From Flavobacteriales bacterium UBA6770 (GTDB lineage Bacteria > Bacteroidota > Bacteroidia > Flavobacteriales_G > Salibacteraceae), in contig CAJIZH010000002.1 of the NCBI GenBank assembly GCA_905181875.1, positions 62,001 to 126,000 on the forward strand: DNA of 64,000 bases, given 5' to 3'. Under the pieces are notes generated by a model. The model was not told the DNA's origin, made no database searches, and saw only the letters and a program-made list of their open reading frames with translations. The translations under genes and the position numbers were made by a program. This document shows, piece by piece, positions 17,072 through 26,064 of this stretch (positions within the stretch are counted from its first letter, which is position 1; every line of letters begins with the position of its first letter).

Positions 17072-18494
17072 AATCAGAAAAAAATGTAGGATTAAAATTA
17101 ACTAAAAACACTTTTTCTGTAGCCCTAGTTATGGCGGTATACAACCAACGTGTATATTCTACACCCATATGATCTGGATTTAAATACCCTTGATCTACAT
17201 AGATTTCTTTCCATTGCCCACCCTGAGCTTTGTGGCATGTTACGGCATATGCAAACTTTATTTGCAAAGCATTATAATAAGAATCCTCTTTAATTTTAAA
17301 ATGAATAGCCTTCTTATTTTTCAGGTGGCTATATTCTACCATAAGCTCGTTATATAACCTATCCAAATCTTTTTGGGGTAGCGATGGCGACTCAACGTAA
17401 AGTGTATCCAACAGCACTTTTACGTTTATTGGTTTTTCGTTAGGATAATCCACCATTCTGACCTCCACATTAGCGAATTCAAAACCATATTTATTTTCTA
17501 ATTGCCCAACACTCAGCACCTCCAATGCATCCCCATTGGCGATAAATCCAGGCTTACTAGTAGCTTCAATCCAGAAATAATTATTTTTCACCACCATCAA
17601 CATATCTCCACCTTCAATTCGTTCCTCACGAAATAAAATCCGGTGTCTAATTTCTTGATTGAACTTATTTGCTGATTTATTTGAACGACACAATAACAAC
17701 GTTTGCTCAATTCCAGATCGCCCGTATGAATCCTCTAAAAAATCTGATAATTCGCCACCTGAAATGGACTGAATATCTGAAAAATCATCCAAATCAAATT
17801 GAGGAGTAAACTGATTATCGAAGAGCTGATTTCGCAATTTTGTAGCATTAAACAAAATCCCTGAGTCCTTTGCCTGACGAAGGACCTCTCTTATTTCAAT
17901 CATTTCGCTGTCCATACCAAACTGTCCTCGCAACAACGATTTACTTAAGGCCGGACTAACCTTTTCATTTATTGGCGGTAACTGAGCAATATCACCAATA
18001 AATACAAGTTGACAGTTTTCACCATCTCGCACATAATCAATAAGATCAGACAGTAAATGCATTTGTCCAAATCCCTCTCCTTGATGCTGACTTTTTCCAT
18101 TAATCATACTCGCTTCATCAACAAAAAACACTGTATTTTTTGCAGTGTTTTTAGCCAATCTAAAACCAACAGTACCTCCGCCTCTATCTACTGTTTGATA
18201 AATTTTTCGGTGTATAGTACTTGCGCGTTTACTGGTATACAATGTGAGTACTTTGGCTGCGCGCCCTGTAGGAGCTAATAAAACTGAAAATAACTTTAGA
18301 TGCGGTAATGCTTTAACCAGAGTATTTACCATTGTGGTTTTACCGGTACCAGCATACCCACGTAAAATAAAAACCTGAACATTCAATTCTCCTGCAATAA
18401 AGTCACTGAAACTTTTAATAAATCTAAATTGATCCTGAGTAGGAGTTAGATTTAATTGTTTTAATATTTGATTGCGAACTTCTGTTCCTTGCAT
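17064..18494 (-). CDS. RecD-like superfamily 1 DNA helicase
   Basis: 476 residues. Walker A is ILRGYAGTGKTTMVN near residue 42 and Walker B is VFFVDEASMI. Further SF1 motifs are VFIGDIAQLPPI and, near the end, FAYAVTCHKAQGGQWKEIYVDQG with YTRWLYTAITRATEKVFLVN. This layout is that of the short stand-alone RecD/Pif1-like ATP-dependent 5'-3' helicases, without the long N-terminal extension of RecD2. Probable role in DNA repair or replication. The ATG follows a perfect TATTTTTG box by four bases, and an AlkB-like gene overlaps its end. Confidence 0.92.
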   Translation of the reverse strand: MQGTEVRNQILKQLNLTPTQDQFRFIKSFSDFIAGELNVQVFILRGYAGTGKTTMVNTLVKALPHLKLFSVLLAPTGRAAKVLTLYTSKRASTIHRKIYQTVDRGGGTVGFRLAKNTAKNTVFFVDEASMINGKSQHQGEGFGQMHLLSDLIDYVRDGENCQLVFIGDIAQLPPINEKVSPALSKSLLRGQFGMDSEMIEIREVLRQAKDSGILFNATKLRNQLFDNQFTPQFDLDDFSDIQSISGGELSDFLEDSYGRSGIEQTLLLCRSNKSANKFNQEIRHRILFREERIEGGDMLMVVKNNYFWIEATSKPGFIANGDALEVLSVGQLENKYGFEFANVEVRMVDYPNEKPINVKVLLDTLYVESPSLPQKDLDRLYNELMVEYSHLKNKKAIHFKIKEDSYYNALQIKFAYAVTCHKAQGGQWKEIYVDQGYLNPDHMGVEYTRWLYTAITRATEKVFLVNFNPTFFSDYE

Positions 18495-18498
18495 GTGT

Positions 18499-18506
18499 CA
18501 AAAATA
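18499..18506 (-). promoter_or_regulatory. -7 box of the RecD-like helicase gene (TATTTTTG)
   Basis: The minus strand reads TATTTTTG-ACAC-ATG, an exact TAnnTTTG match with a four-base gap to the start codon, as in bshC and coaD. Confidence 0.55.
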
Positions 18507-18599
18507 GGTTAATTACTAGTTTTTGTATTTATGATTATGTCAATGTTTATAGGAGTTTTAAGGAATTATCATCCGTAATTTTTCGTTTAAAAAAAATTG

Positions 18600-18607
18600 T
18601 AAGTTTG
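18600..18607 (+). promoter_or_regulatory. -7 box upstream of the membrane-protein gene (TAAGTTTG)
   Basis: TAAGTTTG matches TAnnTTTG and sits 31 bases before the ATG at 18639, leaving a leader of about 25 bases. A TTTCG about 15 bases upstream is a poor -33 candidate. The same octamer precedes coaD. Confidence 0.45.
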
Positions 18608-18638
18608 TGCGTTTCTTATAGTAAAAAATTAAAGATTT

Positions 18639-19382
18639 ATGCAAATTAAAAATGCCATTGCCCCTATAGTTTTAGCCTTCGCTGGATTAGCTATTTTGTT
18701 ATTTGGATTAACCAATACGCAAACTGGGTGGTTTAACTTTGGAGGTTCAGCCATTTTATTGGTTGGCATTATTGCAACCCTAAGCACTTTAGACCTCTTT
18801 TCTAAGTCTACTCGTTTGATAGTGTTTGCCCTTTTAGTTGTTGTTTCTATTGGATTAATGTTCGTCAATTACAAATCAATTAAAGATCCTCTGGATTTTC
18901 AAGCTGAAAAGAACAAGAGATACTCGTATGTAATTCAGAATTTGAAAGATATTCGTGAAGTTCAAATGAAATATAAAGAGAAGTACGGGAAATTTACATC
19001 TGAACTGGATACTATGATGACGTTTTTAAAAAACGACTCTATATTGGTAATCAAATCGGTAGGAACTGCACCAGATACTCTAACTGAAGCTCAAGCAATT
19101 GAATTGGGAATTATTAAACGCGATACCACTGCTATTCCAGCTGGAATATCAATCTTTAATACAGAATACTTAGGGGATAGAAAAGGTACTTTTCACATTG
19201 ATTCGCTTCCTTTTGTACCATTTTCTAGAATGGCTTTTAAGATGAATGCAGGACATGTTGAAAGAGGTAGAGTTAAAGTTCCTGTTTTTAAAGTAACAGA
19301 CGCTGCTCCATTTGATATTTACGATGTACTTCAAGTTGGGTCAATGGTTGATCCAAGTACCGCAGGTAATTGGGGAGAATAA
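18639..19382 (+). CDS. Membrane protein of unknown function, conserved Bacteroidota type
   Basis: 247 residues. Three hydrophobic segments occupy roughly residues 7-25, 30-50 and 60-80. A short charged helix follows (AEKNKRYSYVIQNLKDIREVQMKYKEKYGKF), then a soluble domain of about 130 residues containing FHIDSLPFVPFSRMAFKMNAGHVERGRVKVPVFKV. The helix EVQMKYKEKYGKFTSELDTMM resembles the region after the anchor in pilin-like proteins, but there is no prepilin signal. I know the type as an uncharacterised protein encoded next to DUF3822, rsmD and coaD in this phylum; that context holds here. Function unknown. Confidence 0.8.
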   Translation: MQIKNAIAPIVLAFAGLAILLFGLTNTQTGWFNFGGSAILLVGIIATLSTLDLFSKSTRLIVFALLVVVSIGLMFVNYKSIKDPLDFQAEKNKRYSYVIQNLKDIREVQMKYKEKYGKFTSELDTMMTFLKNDSILVIKSVGTAPDTLTEAQAIELGIIKRDTTAIPAGISIFNTEYLGDRKGTFHIDSLPFVPFSRMAFKMNAGHVERGRVKVPVFKVTDAAPFDIYDVLQVGSMVDPSTAGNWGE

Positions 19383-19394
19383 ATCACAATCGCT

Positions 19395-20222
19395 ATTTCT
19401 TCGCTCGCTCAATCGGATAACTATACAGTCGAAACTGTAAATTGGGATGACGAAACAAGTTTGTTGCTCCTTGTTTTCTTTTCTGAAAAATCGATTTCTT
19501 TCAGCACTTATTCAAAGAATGGAAGTCGTTTTCTTTCGCATCACAAATTCTCGTTACTGAGTTCCAAATCTGTAGATGAATCTTGCAATGAAGCTTTTGC
19601 AAAACTTCCTTATCAACGTGCAGATTTCTTAGAAACTAAAGTTGGATTTTACAGTCCCATAGTGACTCTTTTTCCAAGTGCACTTGATAATGAAACAATT
19701 CAAAAAATATTTGTGTTTGAGCATGGGTTACCTCAAGAGGATTGTAAAATGATGCGTATTAAATCTGCTTCATTTGGTAAACTAGCCTATATATTTCCTG
19801 AGGAAGAGGCAACGTGGGCTTCTCAAAAATTCAAAGCTCCAGAATTATTTTCTTCAAGAGAATTGTATGTCAATTTCACTATGCAGTCTATTTCCAAAGA
19901 TGTATTGCTTTTGATTGTGCTAGACGAAGCAATTGAGTTGATTATTAAATCTAACGGCGAACTCCAATTTCACAACCATTTTAAGGTAAATACAACAGAG
20001 GATATTCTTTACTACACGCTCTATACCCTGGAGCAAATAGGAATTAACAAAGATTTTATAGACTGTTATATTGGTGGAAATTTGATTTCTACTGAGTTCG
20101 ATCTTGCTGAAATTAAACGATTTATTAAAATCAAATCCTTACCACAGAAGGACAGTTTTCATAGTTCAAAAGAATTAAATGCAACATATTTCTCCTCATT
20201 TCAACTACTGCTTTGCGAGTAA
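19395..20222 (+). CDS. DUF3822 family protein with unclear, possibly non-canonical start
   Basis: The track starts at TTG 19461, but the frame is open and coding-like back to the stop of the previous gene at 19382: SSLAQSDNYTVETVNWDDETSLLLLVFF. That stretch has no ATG, GTG or TTG. The N-terminal strand of this actin-fold-like family would be lost with the TTG start, so initiation at ATT (19395) or ATC (19383 or 19389), coupled to the upstream stop, is considered. The body fits DUF3822 (FKAPELFSSRELYVNF, IIKSNGELQFHNHFKVNTTEDILYY, INKDFIDCYIGGNL). The end overlaps rsmD by ten bases. Function is unknown, but linkage to rsmD and coaD is usual. Confidence 0.75.
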   Translation: MSSLAQSDNYTVETVNWDDETSLLLLVFFSEKSISFSTYSKNGSRFLSHHKFSLLSSKSVDESCNEAFAKLPYQRADFLETKVGFYSPIVTLFPSALDNETIQKIFVFEHGLPQEDCKMMRIKSASFGKLAYIFPEEEATWASQKFKAPELFSSRELYVNFTMQSISKDVLLLIVLDEAIELIIKSNGELQFHNHFKVNTTEDILYYTLYTLEQIGINKDFIDCYIGGNLISTEFDLAEIKRFIKIKSLPQKDSFHSSKELNATYFSSFQLLLCE

Positions 20223-20758
20223 TTAAAGGAAAACATAAAGGGAGAAGATTGGTCGCTCCCAAAAACATCCCTACTAGACCTACTACCGATTTTGCGAAAG
20301 AAGGTCTCTTCAATATACTCGATCATAAAATATATTTTGAAGGTCTCCGTGTGTTAGACCTTTTTAGCGGAACTGGAAATATTGGATTAGAGTTTTCAAG
20401 CAGAGGCGCTGAAATGGTACTCTCCGTTGAACAAAACAGAAATTGTATTGCATTTCAAATTAGCACCATCAAGGATTTAAATTTAGAAATTCGTGTTTCT
20501 AAACAAAATGTTTTCAAATTCTTGAAGAAGGAAAATGAAAAATCCTTTGATTTAATTTTTGCAGATCCTCCTTATCAATCTCCAGAACTTACTGACCTGC
20601 CAGATTTAGTGTTTGCACATAATTGGCTCGATAGTGAAGGTTGGTTTATTTTAGAACATGGAAAAGAACACAACTTTGAAATGAAAACTCATTTTCGTTT
20701 TACTAGAAAGTTTGGTCATGTGAATTTTAGCTTCTTTAGCGCTAGCGAAGAGGATTAA
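20213..20758 (+). CDS. rsmD: 16S rRNA (guanine(966)-N(2))-methyltransferase
   Basis: 181 residues starting at a TTG inside the end of the DUF3822 gene (MRVIKGKHKGRRLVAPKN, the usual RsmD N-terminus; no upstream ATG fits). The SAM-binding motif is VLDLFSGTGNIGLEFSSRGA and the catalytic motif is FADPPYQSPEL. It methylates a guanine of 16S rRNA helix 31 during small-subunit assembly. The ten-base overlap with DUF3822 and the thirteen-base gap to coaD make an operon, an arrangement common in bacteria (rsmD-coaD). Confidence 0.95.
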   Translation: MRVIKGKHKGRRLVAPKNIPTRPTTDFAKEGLFNILDHKIYFEGLRVLDLFSGTGNIGLEFSSRGAEMVLSVEQNRNCIAFQISTIKDLNLEIRVSKQNVFKFLKKENEKSFDLIFADPPYQSPELTDLPDLVFAHNWLDSEGWFILEHGKEHNFEMKTHFRFTRKFGHVNFSFFSASEED

Positions 20759-20759
20759 G

Positions 20760-20767
20760 TAAGTTTG
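20760..20767 (+). promoter_or_regulatory. -7 box of coaD (TAAGTTTG)
   Basis: TAAGTTTG-TCGA-ATG: an exact TAnnTTTG match that begins two bases after the rsmD stop and ends four bases before the coaD ATG. It suggests coaD can also be transcribed separately, as a leaderless message. Confidence 0.5.
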
Positions 20768-20771
20768 TCGA

Positions 20772-21230
20772 ATGAAAAGGGCTGTTTTTCCAGGAAGTTT
20801 TGATCCCATTACCGTCGGACATGAAGCGATAATTAATCGCGCTCTACCGCTATTTGACGAAATAATACTCGCTATTGGTGTCAATAGTAACAAGAACTAC
20901 TTCTTCACACTTGAAGAAAGAATCTCGACACTGAAAAATTGCTTTAAAAATGAACCCAAAATCAGTGTTTCGTCCTACCAAGGATTGACAATTGAATATT
21001 GTAAATCCATAGGTGCTGATCATATATTGAGAGGGCTGAGAACTGCCAGTGATTTTGAGTTTGAAAGAACTATAGCACTTATGAATAAAAAAATGGCTCC
21101 AGAATTGGACACCGTATTTCTTATAAGTGAACCTGAACATTCTGCTATTAGTTCCACAGTAGTCAGAGAAATTTTAAAAAATGGCGGAGATATCTCTGAA
21201 TTTGTTCCTGCCAATTTTCTAAAAAAATGA
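20772..21230 (+). CDS. coaD: Phosphopantetheine adenylyltransferase
   Basis: 152 residues, standard length. The nucleotidyltransferase motif TVGH lies in FPGSFDPITVGHEAI. DHILRGLRTASDFEFE and the second ATP-binding motif HSAISSTVVREILKNGG follow, with the terminal PANFLKK. It transfers AMP from ATP to 4'-phosphopantetheine to make dephospho-CoA. It sits after rsmD, and its stop overlaps the start of the TlpA-like gene by four bases. Confidence 0.97.
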   Translation: MKRAVFPGSFDPITVGHEAIINRALPLFDEIILAIGVNSNKNYFFTLEERISTLKNCFKNEPKISVSSYQGLTIEYCKSIGADHILRGLRTASDFEFERTIALMNKKMAPELDTVFLISEPEHSAISSTVVREILKNGGDISEFVPANFLKK

Positions 21231-22654
21231 GAGCATTAATTGTATTCACAATTCTTTGTAGTACCCTAAGTAATTTTGCTTCTACCTTCAGTGGTGTGGC
21301 GAAAAGTTATATCGGTGAACCGATAAAGTTAATTTTCTATACTGATTTATTTAGCCAACAACCAATTTTAGTGGGTGAGTCTGTCGTCGGAAATGATGGA
21401 AGTTTCTCGTTTGAACACCAGGTAAAGGAAACCCGCTTAATTGCAATTAAAATTAAGGATTATCGAAGTAATTTTTACGTCGCGCCCAACTCAAACTACA
21501 ATGTTCAATTGGGGGAATTTGATCCTTTATCCGCTCCACCTCTCAGTAAGGATAAATACTTACCTGCTAAACTGACTGCCCAAGATGATGATAAAATTAA
21601 TACAGCAAAAGGCCTATTGAATGTAAGCTTAGACTCTTTTGAACAAAAACATTATAAAGCATTTCTAAATCACAAGGCTAAGCCAGCAGTTCAGGAATTC
21701 ATTCTTGTTTTAACAAGAAATACGCTTTACGAAAAGAATGATTTTTTTAGAAAATATACAGATGCTGTTATTGGTTCGCTTTTATATAAAGCCCAATATA
21801 CCTTCAAAGAAGTTTATGAAAAAAGTTTAATGATTCCAGTTGATTATCAAAATGTTGGCTATAGAAATCTGATCACAGATTTTTATAATAAGTGGTTTAA
21901 TCGTTACAATATAACTAAAGAAAGTGAGCAATTAAAAACCGCTATTTCCACATCGAACTATAGCGAACTAAGTGCATTTTTAGCAACTAATGATTTCCTT
22001 AAAAATGATACACTTCGTGAGATTATTATTATTAGGGAGCTGTTCCGTTTAGCCGTAAATAATAATAATATTGACCCTGTAGCAGTTGATAAAATCTTAT
22101 TTAAAATTTCAACCATAGCAAAGACAAGAGAAAACAAACAGATAGCTAGATATTATTTAGAACGTTTAAGAAAACTAGGAATAGGAGCTGAGGCTCCCAA
22201 TTTTATCCTGTCCAATGTAAAAGGAGAAACGGTCCAATTAAAGGACTTTAGAGGAAAGTATGTGTATTTAGATTTTTGGGCAACATGGTGCAAACCTTGC
22301 ATAAAATCTATGCAGGTAATGAAGCAGATACACCCTAAGTACCAGGATAATGTCGAATTCATAAGCATCAATATTGATGAGCGAAAAAAACGTTTTAACG
22401 AACACATGGAAGTCTTTTCTTACCCATGGACTGTATTGTATGCAGGATCAAATGAAAGTATCATTGATGCCTACGATATCGTCTTAATTCCTTTGTACTA
22501 TTTAATCGACCCAAATGGTAAACTTATCCAATCTCCTGCATTCAGCCCCGGTGGTGGAATCGAGGCAACTTTTTCCAAGCTCTTCAACTCAGAAATAAAA
22601 GAAGAAATAAAGATCTGGGATTGGAATTTTGACCCAAAAAACAATGACAAATAA
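21227..22654 (+). CDS. TlpA-like thiol-disulfide oxidoreductase with N-terminal beta domain
   Basis: 475 residues. A signal peptide (MRALIVFTILCSTLSNFAS) is followed by a beta-rich domain (FSGVAKSYIGEPIKLIFYTD) and a helical middle region. From about residue 320 there is a TlpA/ResA-type thioredoxin domain: GAEAPNFILSNVKGETVQLKDFRGKYVYLDFWATWCKPCIKSM, with CxxC active site WCKPC. It should act in the periplasm in disulfide reduction. This domain order is frequent in Bacteroidota; some annotations call it DUF4369/TlpA. It overlaps the coaD stop by four bases (ATGA), which suggests coupling without a known functional link. Confidence 0.9.
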   Translation: MRALIVFTILCSTLSNFASTFSGVAKSYIGEPIKLIFYTDLFSQQPILVGESVVGNDGSFSFEHQVKETRLIAIKIKDYRSNFYVAPNSNYNVQLGEFDPLSAPPLSKDKYLPAKLTAQDDDKINTAKGLLNVSLDSFEQKHYKAFLNHKAKPAVQEFILVLTRNTLYEKNDFFRKYTDAVIGSLLYKAQYTFKEVYEKSLMIPVDYQNVGYRNLITDFYNKWFNRYNITKESEQLKTAISTSNYSELSAFLATNDFLKNDTLREIIIIRELFRLAVNNNNIDPVAVDKILFKISTIAKTRENKQIARYYLERLRKLGIGAEAPNFILSNVKGETVQLKDFRGKYVYLDFWATWCKPCIKSMQVMKQIHPKYQDNVEFISINIDERKKRFNEHMEVFSYPWTVLYAGSNESIIDAYDIVLIPLYYLIDPNGKLIQSPAFSPGGGIEATFSKLFNSEIKEEIKIWDWNFDPKNNDK

Positions 22655-22691
22655 TGTCTCTCGGATAAGGCTGGATGCTAATTGATTTTCA

Positions 22692-22699
22692 TATTTTTG
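22692..22699 (+). promoter_or_regulatory. -7 box upstream of the giant repeat protein (TATTTTTG)
   Basis: TATTTTTG matches TAnnTTTG and ends 23 bases before the ATG at 22723. This intergenic gap of about 70 bases is the only real break in the run from rsmD to 26667. Confidence 0.4.
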
Positions 22700-22722
22700 A
22701 AGGTAAGGTGCAAATCCATTAA

Positions 22723-25700
22723 ATGATTAATAAATTCCTATACAATAGCATTTTAGCTGTTTTTTTAATACTGCTTAGTAGTGCCATTATTATTCCTGAC
22801 ATCCCAGTTGATGTTGAGAAGGGAAAGCTTGAAATTTCAGGTAGGATTAAGAATGAAAAGAAAAAAAACTTAGATAGTGTACTAGTAACAGTTACAGATA
22901 GTTCAGGCCGCAAAACGCTTCATGAGTTCTATACTGATGAAAAAGGAAAATTCAAGTTTACTTTAGATTACAATGAAAAAGTTAGAGTATACTTCAAGGA
23001 CTCTGGTTACGTAACAATGTTTGGAACATTTGATACTAAAGTTCCTGGATCTAAAGCTTATAAAAACCTGTACTATGAAGCTTCCATTGTTTTATTAGGA
23101 GCATCTTCAAATTTCAACAAACAAACAGCTAAAATTGAGCCTTTTATGAAGGTTGCTTACAATTTTGGTTATGAGATTTTCATTGAAGACATTGATCACA
23201 CATTTGCCTTCTTGGAACAAGTTACTGAACCCAATGTAGGAAAACTTACCCTATCAGGAATGGTACAAGATTCCACCACTGATTCTTTAAGTGTTATAAT
23301 TGAAGCAATTGACACACTAGGTCGCGTAGTAGCTAATACTAAATCTGATGCTAAAGGCAGATACGAAATTGAAGTACCACTAATGAGTAAAACGAGACTT
23401 GCTCTTATTAGCGACCAACATCATCCTTCGAGTGCTTCTATCGAAGGACTTGTACCTAGTATTAATAAAGAGGATTATTACACATTAAAACACAATTTCA
23501 TATTGATTCCTGAAGAAGAGCGAATTACAGAAAGCGTAAAAATACTCCTAGAAGATAACATCCTTTTTGATCCAAAAAAACAAAGTTTTCGCGCAGATAC
23601 TTTGGTTAGAAAAAAATACGATTACGCTGTAGCGGTTTCAAAACGACGTTTATCACTTGCTGGATCGCTTGTCGATACGAGCGGAGGCAGAGTTCTACCG
23701 CTAGATATTGAAGTTTTTGATGGTAATGTTTTGTATGGTTCATATGAAATAGATTCTCCCAATTACAAAATAGAAATTCCCTACCAGTCCATGGTACGTA
23801 TTAATTATAAAGCGAAAGGATATCATCCAATTTTTGTAAGTATCAATACCAATATGGAACTTGATGAAATGGACAAAACTCCAGAATTCAATGTTCCTAT
23901 TGAAATGTTCAATAAGGATAATACAGCAAATAATGCGGATGCGTTTCTACTTCCGGTAAAAAAATTCTATTTCGAATCAGGCAAAGAATCGTTCATCTTG
24001 GATACTGCAGCATCCTCCGAGTTTGATAATATATTAACTAAAGAAGATTCGGAAATTTTTGATACAGTGGGAGTAAAAGGACTCCTTATGCTCTCTGCTA
24101 AACTAATCAACCCTATTACAAAGGATAAAATTTCTGAAGGAAGAGTTCATATTTTAAATGAAAATAAAGTTGAAGTAAGTTCAATTTTAACTGATAACAA
24201 GGGTAAATTTTCTACTCAATTGGATTTGAACAAATTGTACTTTTTAGAGTTTGAAAAGGAAGGCTATCATCTGACTCGTATAAAAATTGACACTAAAGTT
24301 CCTTTAGGAATGGAGAACACGGAGATTAGTCAAGGAGGACTCGTTGCAATTGCAGTGCATAAAGATGACGATATAAACGGGAAAATTGTACCCGTTGAAT
24401 TAATTGAAAATACAAACATAGCAGGATACTATTTTGATAAGGAAGAAGATGCATTCGTCGAAGATATTACGATTTATGATGCATTTATGGAATCTATTAA
24501 GGCATATGTGCCGCCGGTTACAGATTTAGTTCCTTTAGATACCGTTAAAGAAGATCCCTTACCTACCGTGATTGCAATGAAAGGTACGTTTGTAGATAAA
24601 CTCAATGCACCTATTTCAGACCTTGATATTGACTTCCTGCAAGAAGGAAAAAAAATCACGTCAACCGCTACCAACGAAAATGGGGAATATAGTGTTGAGC
24701 TGCCTTTAGATAGAGAGTTTACAGCTGAAATGAGTAAAAAAGGTTATTACACAACAACGGTTGCCCTAAATACTAAAGTAGGTGACAAACCTCAAATAGT
24801 AAATAAAGGATTATCTCTTCCTGCTTTAAAAATGTACCAAGAAGATGATCTTGACGCAAATCCAGCAGCATTTAATAAAGTGTCTTCTAAATTTGTATAT
24901 GATCCTGCTTCTGGAACTATGAAATCAGATCCTAAAATTGAACAAGAATTTGAAAAAACATTGGCTACAATTCCAGATAATCAAAAACTTGCTTTAAAAG
25001 GAAAAACAATAGACTCTAAAGGAAAACCAATTGGCTCTGCAATGGTTATGGTTTACGAAGGTGCTTCCCTCATTGACTCTGTAAGGTCTGACGAAAAGGG
25101 TAATTACGAACTGTTACTTTCTTATCAAAAGGATTATCGAGTGGTAGTAGAAGATGCTAGTTATTATCGATCTTATGCGGCAGTGAGTACTAAAACGACC
25201 GCGACAAATCAACGATTAGTTGATAGAAAAGTTAAAGGTTTAGATTTGGTTATCGTAAATAGAAAAGAAGCTAAAGTGAATGCCATGGCATTTTTAAAAC
25301 CATTCTCTAGAGTGAAATTTGATGCGGATAAAAATGAATTTGTTGAAATAAGCGAGGTTGAAGAAGCTTTTATGGCCAATTTGTTTATCAAACCACCTCC
25401 AGCTCCGGAAAAAGAAAAAAAAGAAAAGAAATCTGTTAAGTTAAAAACAGAAGTTCTTGCTGTTAAGACAATAATTGCCAGTCCCATTTTAGATAAAGAT
25501 TACGCCCCTTCAACCACGAGCACTGCTGGTGCAGAAAGACAAGCACAAAAGAAAACCAATAGAAACCTCGCAGCTAAGAGTGAACTTATGAATGATTTTC
25601 ATGATATGATGAAAGGCGTTCAAGGACGAAAAGTTACGAGCATGCGGAATGTAAACTTGGACATGAAACGAATCCTTAATACGGGTTATGCTGTATCTCA

Positions 25701-26061
25701 ACCTCCTGAAGCAGAGGTGAATGAAAATATGGTTAAAGCACTTGAGACACGTCAAATGCTGAATCAAATAGTAGCTGAAGCATTGGGATTTAGAAGAAGT
25801 GATATTCCCCCAATTTCTACAGATAGTATCTTTAAATTAGATTTCAATTATAGAATTGAGCACAGTAATTCAGGTAAAGGTGTATATCTAATTGAGTTAG
25901 ATCGAGTGCTTCAAAAAAGTAAAATCACTGAGTACATTAAAGAAACAGAGTGGTGGATATTTGACGATTATTACAAAGACGGAAAGTTAATTTCTGAAGT
26001 CGAATACGAAAAGGATATTGCAGCACTGAAGAAAAATGCTAGCTCTATAACAATGAACTAA
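22723..26061 (+). CDS. Giant exported protein with six carboxypeptidase-regulatory-like repeats
   Basis: 1112 residues. After an N-terminal export segment (ILAVFLILLSSAIIIPDIP) I count six beta-sandwich repeats of about 75 residues with spacers of about 80. Repeat starts are GKLEISGRIKNE, GKLTLSGMVQDS, RLSLAGSLVDT, GLLMLSAKLINP, TVIAMKGTFVDK and KLALKGKTIDS. Each contains a turn such as TDEKGKFKFTLDYNEKVRVYF and often ends near FDTKVP. These resemble CarboxypepD_reg-type domains. The C-terminal 200 residues are different: a lysine-rich stretch (EKEKKEKKSVKLK), then a conserved-looking end without a T9SS sorting signal. Probably envelope-attached; function unknown. The GTG-started gene at 26065 follows after three bases. 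Confidence 0.8.
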   Translation: MINKFLYNSILAVFLILLSSAIIIPDIPVDVEKGKLEISGRIKNEKKKNLDSVLVTVTDSSGRKTLHEFYTDEKGKFKFTLDYNEKVRVYFKDSGYVTMFGTFDTKVPGSKAYKNLYYEASIVLLGASSNFNKQTAKIEPFMKVAYNFGYEIFIEDIDHTFAFLEQVTEPNVGKLTLSGMVQDSTTDSLSVIIEAIDTLGRVVANTKSDAKGRYEIEVPLMSKTRLALISDQHHPSSASIEGLVPSINKEDYYTLKHNFILIPEEERITESVKILLEDNILFDPKKQSFRADTLVRKKYDYAVAVSKRRLSLAGSLVDTSGGRVLPLDIEVFDGNVLYGSYEIDSPNYKIEIPYQSMVRINYKAKGYHPIFVSINTNMELDEMDKTPEFNVPIEMFNKDNTANNADAFLLPVKKFYFESGKESFILDTAASSEFDNILTKEDSEIFDTVGVKGLLMLSAKLINPITKDKISEGRVHILNENKVEVSSILTDNKGKFSTQLDLNKLYFLEFEKEGYHLTRIKIDTKVPLGMENTEISQGGLVAIAVHKDDDINGKIVPVELIENTNIAGYYFDKEEDAFVEDITIYDAFMESIKAYVPPVTDLVPLDTVKEDPLPTVIAMKGTFVDKLNAPISDLDIDFLQEGKKITSTATNENGEYSVELPLDREFTAEMSKKGYYTTTVALNTKVGDKPQIVNKGLSLPALKMYQEDDLDANPAAFNKVSSKFVYDPASGTMKSDPKIEQEFEKTLATIPDNQKLALKGKTIDSKGKPIGSAMVMVYEGASLIDSVRSDEKGNYELLLSYQKDYRVVVEDASYYRSYAAVSTKTTATNQRLVDRKVKGLDLVIVNRKEAKVNAMAFLKPFSRVKFDADKNEFVEISEVEEAFMANLFIKPPPAPEKEKKEKKSVKLKTEVLAVKTIIASPILDKDYAPSTTSTAGAERQAQKKTNRNLAAKSELMNDFHDMMKGVQGRKVTSMRNVNLDMKRILNTGYAVSQPPEAEVNENMVKALETRQMLNQIVAEALGFRRSDIPPISTDSIFKLDFNYRIEHSNSGKGVYLIELDRVLQKSKITEYIKETEWWIFDDYYKDGKLISEVEYEKDIAALKKNASSITMN

Positions 26062-26064
26062 ATT

